A stretch of DNA of 25,748 nucleotides, from positions 1 to 25,748 of the forward strand of contig CAZOWW010000086.1 of NCBI GenBank assembly GCA_964583765.1, in the 5' to 3' direction. The notes below the pieces were generated by a model that saw only the letters and a list, made by a program, of their open reading frames with translations, did no database searches and was not told the DNA's origin. Origin of the DNA: CAZOWW01 sp964583765. Lineage in GTDB: Bacteria; Actinomycetota; Actinomycetes; Actinomycetales; Kineosporiaceae. Shown piece by piece: positions 7,933 to 14,044 of this stretch; position 1 is the stretch's first letter, and each line of letters starts with the position of its first letter. The position numbers and the translations under genes are program-made.

Positions 7933-8877
7933 ACCGATCCCGTGGTGCGTGGAGACCGCGGCTCCGTCCCCGCGGCAGGCCCGGTGGCCGTCCTGGTCAA
8001 CCCCCGTGCGGGACGGCGCCGGGCGGGAGACCTGCGGGCGGCCGTCACCGCCGCCCTGGGCAGTTCGGGACGGCCGATCCGCCTCCTGGACACCGCCGAC
8101 CGCGCGAGCGCGGAACGGGCCTGTCACGCCGCGGTGGCGGGCGGAGCGGCCGCACTGATCGCCGTAGGCGGCGACGGCACCGTGCACCTCGCGCTGCAGG
8201 CGGTGGCCGGGCGGCCGGTCGCCCTCGGCATCGTCCCCACGGGAACCGGCAACGACATCGCCACCGAGCTGGGACTGCCCACCGAACCGATCACCGCCGC
8301 TCGGGCCGCGGGGGCCGCCCTCGCGCTGTCCCGTACCCGCGCGATCGACCTCGCCCTGGTGGAGACCGCGCGCGGTGGCACCCCGCGCTGGTTCGCCGGC
8401 GTGCTCGCGGCGGGCTTCGACGCCCGGGTCAACCACCTGGCCAACCGGATGGTCCTGCCCCGCGGGCCCCGCCGTTACGACCTCGCCGTGCTCGCCGAAC
8501 TGGCCCTGCTGCGCAGGCTCCCCTACCGGGTGCGCATCGACGACGTGGAGTCCCGGCTCGACGCGGTCCTCGTCTGCGTCGGCAACACCGCGGCGTACGG
8601 AGGCGGCATGCGCATCTGCCCAGGAGCGGATCCTGCGGACGGGCTGCTGGACGTCCTGGTGGGTGCCCGGGTCGGCCGTACGACCCTGATACGACTCAAG
8701 CGCCAGGTGCGGGCCGGCACACATGTGCGACACCCCCAGGTGCGCCAGGCCCGCGGGGTACGGGTCGAACTCGACTGCCCGGGCATCACCGCCTACGCGG
8801 ACGGCGAGCCGGTGAGCCCTCTGCCGATCACCGTGACCTGCGTCCCCGAGGCCCTCACCCTGCTCGACCCGCGGTGA
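7930..8877 (+). CDS. Diacylglycerol kinase family lipid kinase
   Basis: This 315-aa cytosolic or membrane-peripheral kinase would phosphorylate diacylglycerol or a related lipid with ATP. The DAGK catalytic domain begins with AVLVNPRAG (20-28). The nucleotide-binding GGDGT is at 80-84 and PTGTGND at 103-109, both intact. The C-terminal beta-sandwich contains AYGGGMRICPGA and ADGLLDV, as in YegS/DgkB-type proteins, and ends with the usual YADGEPV segment. The length is normal. Mycobacterial relatives recycle diacylglycerol into phosphatidic acid for phosphoinositide and mannoside lipids; the exact substrate here is not determinable. The gene is monocistronic, divergent from an MFS gene and convergent with a small membrane protein gene. 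Confidence 0.92.
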   Translation: MTDPVVRGDRGSVPAAGPVAVLVNPRAGRRRAGDLRAAVTAALGSSGRPIRLLDTADRASAERACHAAVAGGAAALIAVGGDGTVHLALQAVAGRPVALGIVPTGTGNDIATELGLPTEPITAARAAGAALALSRTRAIDLALVETARGGTPRWFAGVLAAGFDARVNHLANRMVLPRGPRRYDLAVLAELALLRRLPYRVRIDDVESRLDAVLVCVGNTAAYGGGMRICPGADPADGLLDVLVGARVGRTTLIRLKRQVRAGTHVRHPQVRQARGVRVELDCPGITAYADGEPVSPLPITVTCVPEALTLLDPR

Positions 8878-8939
8878 GGGCGGGGCGCTGTTCGCGCCGG
8901 CCCTCCACCTCAGCGGCCCGGGGTACCACGGCCCAGCTC

Positions 8940-8972
8940 AGCACCGAGCACCGAGCACCGAGCACCGAGCAC
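8940..8972. repeat. Heptanucleotide tandem repeat (AGCACCG), about 4.7 copies
   Basis: Perfect tandem copies of AGCACCG run from 8940 to 8972 in the 104-nt gap between two convergent genes. It is a microsatellite-like tract and a plausible slippage hotspot. A weak 5-bp hairpin (GGCGC/GCGCC, 8883-8897) just after the kinase stop is the only terminator-like element in this gap. Confidence 0.9.
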
Positions 8973-8981
8973 TGTGGGCCC

Positions 8982-9593
8982 TCAGCGAGTGGAGGTGTCC
9001 CGGCCCCCCGGCGCCCAACGCAGCGACTTCTCCCAGTCCACGGCCACCCGCTGCGGATCCGCCGGGTCCACCTTCACGACCAGCTCGCGGCCGGGCACCG
9101 CCGAACCGGTCGACGCGGCGGTGAGGTACTCCCCCGTGCGCACCCGGTAGGGAGCGCTACCGCCGCCCGTACGCACGTCCAGCTCCAGGTAGACCAGCTG
9201 CTCGAACTCGTTGCCCCGGTTCGCGTCCGCAAGGAAGACGATCACCGCGGTGCCGTCCACCCCCGTGCGCAGCACACGCGCCCGGTCCTTGGCCGCCAGG
9301 TGAGCGATCTTGTTCCGCTCGGCCCTGCCCTCCGTCTGCGATCCGCCGGCGTTCAGGGCCTCGATCCGCTGCTGGTACTGCTCGATGGCCCGATCGCGGT
9401 AGGCCTCCCGCGCCTCGGCCGTGGGGTACTTCACCCGGAACCGGATCCACTCCTCGGTGAAGACCCCGCCCATGAGGGTGAGCACCGCGCCGATCGGCCA
9501 CAGCCAGGGACGGCCACCCTGCGCGGCGAGTGCCAGAAGGACGAGGCCCACCATGAGATCCGCCACCATGACGGCCCGCACCAGGTACTTCAC
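8982..9593 (-). CDS. Small membrane protein of unknown function
   Basis: I do not recognise the family. The protein is 203 aa with two N-terminal hydrophobic segments (about 5-24 and 30-45), a charged helical stretch (about 47-85, including EAREAYRDRAIEQYQQRIEAL, consistent with a short coiled coil), and a C-terminal beta-rich domain of about 100 residues with alternating hydrophobics. Two adjacent GTG codons can start it. I prefer the one at 9593 because AGGGGG lies 5 nt before it, against 2 nt for 9596; a TAGGGG hexamer is also 6 nt before it. It diverges from panB across a 292-nt region and converges on the lipid kinase gene. Confidence 0.7.
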   Translation of the reverse strand: MKYLVRAVMVADLMVGLVLLALAAQGGRPWLWPIGAVLTLMGGVFTEEWIRFRVKYPTAEAREAYRDRAIEQYQQRIEALNAGGSQTEGRAERNKIAHLAAKDRARVLRTGVDGTAVIVFLADANRGNEFEQLVYLELDVRTGGGSAPYRVRTGEYLTAASTGSAVPGRELVVKVDPADPQRVAVDWEKSLRWAPGGRDTSTR

Positions 9594-9828
9594 CACTGCC
9601 CCCTACGCCCGCTCTGCCCGTCCGGGTGAATCCCCGCACGCTCTGCCGTTGATCCGACGCCCGCACCCTACGGGACTACGTCCCCGGGAGCGGCCGCTGC
9701 GCCCAGATCACCCCCGACCCCGCCCCCGACCCGGCGCCGGAGGCTGGATCGTCCCGACCCCGGTCCGAGCACGGCCGGCCCTCCGCCCACCGGGTGACGG
9801 CCACGCGGCACCCCCGAGCGGCGCGGCC

Positions 9829-9857
9829 TAGGGTGAGGTTCGCCGCCGGACCTCACC
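9829..9857 (+). promoter_or_regulatory. panB promoter overlapped by a strong inverted repeat
   Basis: TAGGGT at 9829-9834 is a good -10 hexamer. GGTGAGGT (9832-9839) and ACCTCACC (9850-9857) are perfect inverted copies. Pairing continues inward through one G-T and two G-C pairs, leaving the tetraloop CCGC, so 11 pairs in all. The repeat overlaps the -10 and the expected start near 9841. That arrangement suits a repressor operator. If transcription starts further upstream it would be an RNA hairpin in the leader. Confidence 0.45.
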
Positions 9858-9885
9858 GGCGACGAGGTCGGACAGAGGGGTGCAG

Positions 9886-10749
9886 ATGACCAACCGTGTG
9901 AACGTCCCGGACATCCAACACCGCAAGGTCGCCCAGGGCGGCGTGCCCCTGGTCATGGTCACCGCCTACGACGCACCCGGATCCCTGATCGCCGACGAGG
10001 CCGGGGTAGATCTGATCCTGGTCGGGGACACCCTGGCGATGGTCGTGCTGGGCCACGAGGACACGCTGCAGGTGACCGTCGACGAGATGGCCCACCACAC
10101 CGCGGCGGTGGCCCGGGTCCGGCCCAAGGCCCTGGTCGTCGCCGACCTGCCGTGGCTCAGCTACCACGTCGGCGTCGAGGACACCGTGCGCAACGGCGCC
10201 CGGCTGATCCGTGCGGGCGCCCGGGCGGTCAAGCTCGAGGGCGGCGCGAAGCGCGTGCCCATGATCCGGGCCCTGGTGGACGCCGAGATCCCCGTCATGG
10301 GGCACATCGGGCTCACCCCGCAGTCGGTGCACGCCCTCGGCGGCTTCAGAGTGCAGGGCCGCGACGCGGCCTCGGCCCGCCGGCTGGTCGAGGAGGCCCA
10401 GGCTCTGGTCGAGGCCGGGATCTTCGCCCTGGTTCTGGAGGCCGTGCCGGACGCCACCGCCCGCATGATCACCGAGGCCGTCTCCGTGCCCACGATCGGC
10501 ATCGGCGCCGGTCCGCACTGCGACGGCCAGGTTCTGGTGTTCCACGACGTCCTCGGCCTGCAGGACCGGCTGAGGCCGAAGTTCGTCCGCACCTACGCCA
10601 CGTTGAAGCTCACCGCGGTCGACGCGCTCACCCGCTATGCGGCCGACGTGCGGTCGGGCTCGTTCCCCGGCCCTGAGGAGAGCTACCACCTCAGCGAGGA
10701 GATCGCAGCCACCTTCGGTCGGGACGCCGCGGTCGACGACCGTCGCTGA
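9886..10749 (+). CDS. panB: 3-methyl-2-oxobutanoate hydroxymethyltransferase
   Basis: PanB transfers a hydroxymethyl group from 5,10-methylene-tetrahydrofolate to alpha-ketoisovalerate, giving ketopantoate, the first committed step to pantothenate and coenzyme A. It is a cytosolic TIM-barrel decamer. The metal- and substrate-binding residues are all visible: Asp48 in LVGDT, Asp87 in VADLP, Lys116 in VKLEGG and the catalytic Glu185 in LVLEAVP. GHIGLTPQS and GIGAGP are also conserved. At 287 aa it is full length. I chose the ATG at 9886, with AGAGGGG 5 nt upstream, over a GTG at 9880 that overlaps that ribosome-binding site. It is monocistronic; panC and panD are not in the window. A hairpin over the promoter may regulate it. 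Confidence 0.97.
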   Translation: MTNRVNVPDIQHRKVAQGGVPLVMVTAYDAPGSLIADEAGVDLILVGDTLAMVVLGHEDTLQVTVDEMAHHTAAVARVRPKALVVADLPWLSYHVGVEDTVRNGARLIRAGARAVKLEGGAKRVPMIRALVDAEIPVMGHIGLTPQSVHALGGFRVQGRDAASARRLVEEAQALVEAGIFALVLEAVPDATARMITEAVSVPTIGIGAGPHCDGQVLVFHDVLGLQDRLRPKFVRTYATLKLTAVDALTRYAADVRSGSFPGPEESYHLSEEIAATFGRDAAVDDRR

Positions 10750-10791
10750 CCCACCTCACGCGGTCCTCGCTGACGCGCCTCACGCAGTCCC
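10744..10791. repeat. 24-bp imperfect tandem duplication at the panB 3' end
   Basis: Two 24-bp units, 10744-10767 and 10768-10791, each begin CGCTGAC and contain CCTCACGC; they differ at a few positions. The first covers the panB stop codon, so a second in-phase TGA follows 24 nt later. This looks like a local replication-slippage duplication. Confidence 0.75.
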
Positions 10792-10826
10792 CGGCGGACC
10801 GATTCCACCGGCCCCCGCCGCACGCG

Positions 10827-10860
10827 GTCCCCGGTGCGAGCAGGCGCTCGCGCCGGGGAC
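10827..10860. terminator. Bidirectional terminator hairpin between panB and the YihY-family gene
   Basis: GTCCCCGGTGCGAGC (10827-10841) pairs with GCTCGCGCCGGGGAC (10846-10860) around the tetraloop AGGC. All 15 positions pair, one as a G-T wobble. It stands 78 nt after the panB stop and 5 nt after the stop of the opposing gene, so it can serve both. There is no U-tract, as is usual in high-GC genomes. Confidence 0.75.
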
Positions 10861-10864
10861 TCGT

Positions 10865-12019
10865 TCACGACGTGCGGGCACCCAGGCTGCGCTCGCCCCG
10901 GCGGGGCCGCAGGTCCAGGATCCGTCGCTGCAGGTTCTCCCGGGCAGAGGGCGGGTTCTCGCCGGCGGCGGACGGATTCCCGGGGGTAGCGGTCGGGTGT
11001 TCGCCGGCGGTGGACGGGAAACCCGGTGCCCCGGGTACCGCGGGGTCCGCCGGCGGACCGGCGGACGTCCCGGACCCCGTCCCGCGTCCGAGCAGCCGGG
11101 TCGCCCGCGGGAAGACCTCGTCGAATGCGGCGTTGAGGGCCGCGCCGATGAGCACCGCGATGGCCAGGAAGTACAACCAGATCAGGAGCACGATCGGGGT
11201 CGCCAACGGCCCGTAGATCGAGGGGCCGCCCACGGACTCGGCGATCAGGTCCCGCAGCACGAAGCTCGTGACCACCCAGATGCCCAGGGCGAGCACGGCC
11301 CCGGGCAGGTCCCGGCGCCAGCGCGACCGGACGGGTGTGGCCACGTGGTAGAGCGTGACCAGGGCGAGCACGGCGATCGCAATCACCGCGAGCCAGTACA
11401 CGATCCGGCTCGCCGACCCCGAGGCGACAGGCACGTGTGCCGAGTCGACGAACCGCGAGACGAGCGCAGGGCCGAGGAGCACGAGGGGGACGATCACCAC
11501 GGCCAGCACGAGCGAGGCGACGTAGAGCGAGAACGACAGGGCCCGGGTACGGACGATCCCGCGCCGTCCCCCCAGGCCGTACATGATCGAGATCGTGTCC
11601 ACGTAGACGTTGAGGGCACGCGACCCCGCCCACAACGAGAGCACGTACCCGACGGAGGCAAACTCCAGCCGGGGACGGTGCACGACCTGGTCGAAGGTGG
11701 GGAGCACGACCGTCTTGACGGCGTCGGTGGTGAGGAAGGTCCCGGCCAGGTGCTCGACGCGGTTGTGCAGCATCGTGAGGACGTCCGAGCCGACCCACTG
11801 CCCGAAGAACCCGACGCTGCCGACGAGCCCGAGCACCAGAGGCGGCAGGGAGAGCAGCGCGAAGAAACCCGCCTCGGCGGCCAGTCCGGTGACCCGGTAA
11901 CGCATGCAGACCCGGAAGGTCACCGCGATCAGGCGCCACAGTCGCCGTCCCAAGGTGCCCATCCGCTCCCCCGGCAGCTCACCGGCCTTCCCGGTGGGCC
12001 ATGTCGTGTCCGTCGCCAC
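10865..12019 (-). CDS. YihY/BrkB family inner membrane protein
   Basis: A 384-aa multi-pass membrane protein of the YihY/virulence factor BrkB family (sometimes misnamed ribonuclease BN). Its molecular function is not settled. The conserved core runs from about residue 30 to 305: helix 1 region AEAGFFALLSLPPLVLGLVG, SLWAGSRALNVYVDTISIMYG, and the C-terminal PIVLLIWLYFLAIAVLIGAALNA signature, with about six membrane helices. After about residue 310 comes a roughly 75-aa Pro/Gly/Ala-rich cytoplasmic tail with a 14-residue tandem repeat and a basic end. The GTG at 12019 has TACGGT 7 nt upstream and no Shine-Dalgarno, so it looks leaderless. It is divergent from the AidB-like gene. Confidence 0.88.
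   Translation of the reverse strand: MATDTTWPTGKAGELPGERMGTLGRRLWRLIAVTFRVCMRYRVTGLAAEAGFFALLSLPPLVLGLVGSVGFFGQWVGSDVLTMLHNRVEHLAGTFLTTDAVKTVVLPTFDQVVHRPRLEFASVGYVLSLWAGSRALNVYVDTISIMYGLGGRRGIVRTRALSFSLYVASLVLAVVIVPLVLLGPALVSRFVDSAHVPVASGSASRIVYWLAVIAIAVLALVTLYHVATPVRSRWRRDLPGAVLALGIWVVTSFVLRDLIAESVGGPSIYGPLATPIVLLIWLYFLAIAVLIGAALNAAFDEVFPRATRLLGRGTGSGTSAGPPADPAVPGAPGFPSTAGEHPTATPGNPSAAGENPPSARENLQRRILDLRPRRGERSLGARTS
10953..11024. repeat. 42-bp imperfect tandem repeat in the YihY-family C-terminal tail
   Basis: GGGTTCTCGCCGGCGGCGGACGG at 10953 recurs as GGGTGTTCGCCGGCGGTGGACGG (first 20 bases near identical) at 10995. In the minus-strand frame the units encode PGFPSTAGEHPTAT and PGNPSAAGENPPSA. 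Period is 42 nt, so the frame is kept. It expands a disordered linker. Confidence 0.7.
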
Positions 12020-12026
12020 GGGTTAC

Positions 12027-12032
12027 ACCGTA
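12027..12032 (-). promoter_or_regulatory. -10 element of the YihY-family gene, leaderless
   Basis: On the minus strand TACGGT is followed by 7 nt and the GTG start at 12019. The same hexamer precedes the divergent AidB-like gene. No Shine-Dalgarno is present. Confidence 0.45.
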
Positions 12033-12084
12033 GTCAGCCGAAGCGGTCCGTGAGGAACCTTGGGCTGCCCGACGCCCCGGTGGG

Positions 12085-12144
12085 TCACGCCGGCTCGTCG
12101 AGGAAGGCACGCACGCCGATCAGGAACGGGTCACGAGCAGCTGC
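12085..12144 (-). pseudogene. Possible remnant of the 3' end of a lost gene
   Basis: Read on the minus strand, this stretch gives AAARDPFLIGVRAFLDEPA then a TGA stop at 12087-12085. Codon choice is strongly G/C at third positions and the residue mix looks like a real C-terminus, but upstream the frame dissolves into the tandem repeats and soon meets a stop. I do not know the parent family. It could be chance; the evidence is only the protein-like composition. Confidence 0.25.
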
Positions 12145-12219
12145 CTGGGGACAGGGCCACGAGCCCTTACCGGGGACGGGTCACGAGCCCCTACCGGGGA
12201 CGGGTCACGGGCACTTCCA
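12123..12219. repeat. 24-bp tandem repeats upstream of the AidB-like gene, about four copies
   Basis: Units centred on GGGACGGGTCACGAGC recur about every 24-25 nt: a diverged copy at about 12123-12146, then 12147-12171, 12172-12195 and 12196-12219. The last ends 9 nt before the -10 element at 12229. They could be iterated protein-binding sites covering the -35 region, or slippage copies of the coding remnant at 12085-12144, whose start matches the unit. Confidence 0.8.
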
Positions 12220-12228
12220 GGGGATGGG

Positions 12229-12243
12229 TACGGTGAAGCCGTG
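12229..12243 (+). promoter_or_regulatory. Leaderless promoter -10 element of the AidB-like gene
   Basis: TACGGT at 12229-12234 is followed by exactly 6 nt and the GTG at 12241. No Shine-Dalgarno is present. The -35 region falls inside the last 24-bp repeat unit. Confidence 0.5.
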
Positions 12244-13902
12244 GCGGATACCGACGACTCCCTCAACCTCGTACCCGCGCCGGTGGACCACGATGTCTTC
12301 TCCACCGACCACGCGCTCGTCGAGGCGGTGCGCCGGCACGAGGCGGAGTCACACCTGTCCCGCCTGCGTGATCTGGGACGACTCGCCGGTCTGCCCCGGT
12401 CGATCCGCTGGGCCGAGTTCGTCGACCGCTACCCGCCCCAGCTGCGCAACTACGACCCCTTCGGGCAGCGCGTCGACGAGGTCGACTACCACCCGGCATG
12501 GCACCGGCTGCTCCAGGCCGGGATCCGGGGCGGCCTCACCGCCGGCGCCTGGGAGCCCGCCGCTCCCCCGGCCTCGCACACCGCCCGGGCCGCTGCCCTG
12601 CTGGTCTGGGCCCAGGTGGAGACCGGCCACCTCACCTCGCTGACCACCACCTACGCGGCCGGACGGGCCCTTCACGTCGAGCCGAAGCTCGAGCAGACCT
12701 GGCTGGCCCGGTTCGCCTCCCGGTCGTACGAGTCCGGGCTCCGCGAGCCGGCGTCCAAGCTTGGCTGCCTCGCCGGACTCGCGGTCGCCGAGCGGCAGGG
12801 CGGCAGCGACCTGCGCAACAGCACGACGGTGGCCCGGCCCCAGCGGGGCGGACCGTTGGAGGGAACGGAGAGCTACCGGCTGACCGGGCAGAAGTGGTTC
12901 GTGTCCTCGCCGATGAGCGACGCCTTCGTGGTCGTGGCCCAGGCGCCGAGCGGGCTCACCTGCTTCCTCGTCCCGCGGGTGCTCACCGACGGACGGCGCA
13001 ACCCCTGGCACCTGCTGCGGCTGAAGCAGAAGCTCGGCGTGCACTCGAGTGCCTGCGCCGAGGTCGAGCTCGACGGCACCTGGGGGGTACGGCTGGGCGA
13101 GGAGGGCACGGGGACCCGACTCCTGCAGGACGTCTCCGAGCACACCCGGCTCGACAGCGTCGTCACCTCGGCGGGGATCATGCGCCACGCGGTGACCCGC
13201 GCGGTGCACCATGCCCGGCACCGCAACGCCTTCGGCTCCACGCTCGTCGACAAACCGCTCATGCAGAACGTGCTCGCCGATCTGGCGGTGGAGAGCGAGG
13301 CCGCAACCGTGCTGGCCATGCGCCTGGCCGCCGCGGTGGACGCCGGGGAGACCGAACTGCTGCGTGCGGCGATCCCGGTCGCCAAGTTCTGGGTCTGCAA
13401 GCGGGTCAACGCGGTCGTCGCGGAGGCGCTGGAGTGCCTTGGCGGCAACGGCTACGTCGAGGAACACGGCATGGCCCGGGTGCTGCGCGACGCCGCGATG
13501 CACGCCCTGTGGGAGGGACCGGGCAATGTGAGCGCCCTGGACGTGCTGCGGGCCATGTCCGTCCAGCCGCGTTCGATGGAGGTGCTGCTCGCCGAGGTCG
13601 ACCGGTGCCGCGGGGGCGATCCCCGCCTGGACCGGGCGATGGACGGCGTCGCCGGATTCCTCCAGGCCGCGGCCCGGGAGGCCCGGCGTGACCCGGCCGC
13701 GGTGGAGGGCGGGGCCCGCTGGATGGTCGAGCGGCTCGCCGTGGTCCTCCAGGCCTCGCTGCTGCTGCGCTACGCCCCCTCGTCGGTGTCCTCGGCCTTC
13801 CTCGCCACCCGGGTGACCGGTGGGGGCGGTGCCCTGTTCGGCACGCTGCCGGTCGGCCGCAAGACCACCCAGGCAGTGGTCGAGCGGGCACTGCCGAGCT
13901 GA
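12241..13902 (+). CDS. aidB: AidB-like acyl-CoA dehydrogenase family flavoprotein
   Basis: A 553-aa FAD protein close to Escherichia coli AidB (541 aa), which binds DNA and is induced by alkylating agents as part of the adaptive response; its true substrate is unsettled. Matching blocks are AVAERQGGSDLRNSTT (181-196), LTGQKWFVSSPMSDAFVVVAQAPSG (residues 214-238), CFLVPR (241-246), the acyl-CoA dehydrogenase fold around KPLMQNVLADLA, ECLGGNGYVEEHGMARVLRDA, and WEGPGNVSALDVLR (424-437) with Glu425 at the usual catalytic position. The C-terminal domain (about 445-553) corresponds to the DNA-binding part of AidB. The start is a leaderless-type GTG. No ada, alkA or alkB gene is nearby, and I see no LexA-type site, so control by alkylation damage is not shown. 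Confidence 0.9.
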   Translation: MADTDDSLNLVPAPVDHDVFSTDHALVEAVRRHEAESHLSRLRDLGRLAGLPRSIRWAEFVDRYPPQLRNYDPFGQRVDEVDYHPAWHRLLQAGIRGGLTAGAWEPAAPPASHTARAAALLVWAQVETGHLTSLTTTYAAGRALHVEPKLEQTWLARFASRSYESGLREPASKLGCLAGLAVAERQGGSDLRNSTTVARPQRGGPLEGTESYRLTGQKWFVSSPMSDAFVVVAQAPSGLTCFLVPRVLTDGRRNPWHLLRLKQKLGVHSSACAEVELDGTWGVRLGEEGTGTRLLQDVSEHTRLDSVVTSAGIMRHAVTRAVHHARHRNAFGSTLVDKPLMQNVLADLAVESEAATVLAMRLAAAVDAGETELLRAAIPVAKFWVCKRVNAVVAEALECLGGNGYVEEHGMARVLRDAAMHALWEGPGNVSALDVLRAMSVQPRSMEVLLAEVDRCRGGDPRLDRAMDGVAGFLQAAAREARRDPAAVEGGARWMVERLAVVLQASLLLRYAPSSVSSAFLATRVTGGGGALFGTLPVGRKTTQAVVERALPS

Positions 13903-13968
13903 GATTTCCGGACCTCTCGGACGTATCCGTACGCGCGGCCGGGTGGTCCTCCTGCTGTCGAGGATTTC

Positions 13969-14001
13969 TGGGAGCGCTTACAGCGGCGGGCGCGTAAGAA
14001 T
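13969..14001 (+). promoter_or_regulatory. LacI-family operator and promoter before glgX
   Basis: TGGGAGCGCTTACA at 13969-13982 has the symmetrical core TGNNAGCGCTNNCA, the form of LacI/GalR-family sites; the actinobacterial CebR/MalR type is TGGGAGCGCTCCCA. A -10 candidate, AAGAAT, lies at 13996-14001, giving a start near 14008. The operator would then cover about -39 to -26, the -35 region, a classic repressing position. The match is seen; the regulator is not in the window. Confidence 0.5.
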
Positions 14002-14044
14002 GGCTGGATCCGCCGCTGCGGGTGCCGACCGTCTTGGGGAGTGC

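Noticed and set aside
9880..9885. GTG at 9880 as panB start
   Set aside because: It overlaps the Shine-Dalgarno sequence that serves the ATG at 9886, and the added residues are not conserved.
12123..12219. Repeats upstream of the AidB-like gene as a CRISPR array
   Set aside because: The units are contiguous with no unique spacers, and there are no cas genes.
12020..12240. SOS (LexA) box controlling the AidB-like gene
   Set aside because: No TCGAAC...GTTCGA type site is present in the divergent region.
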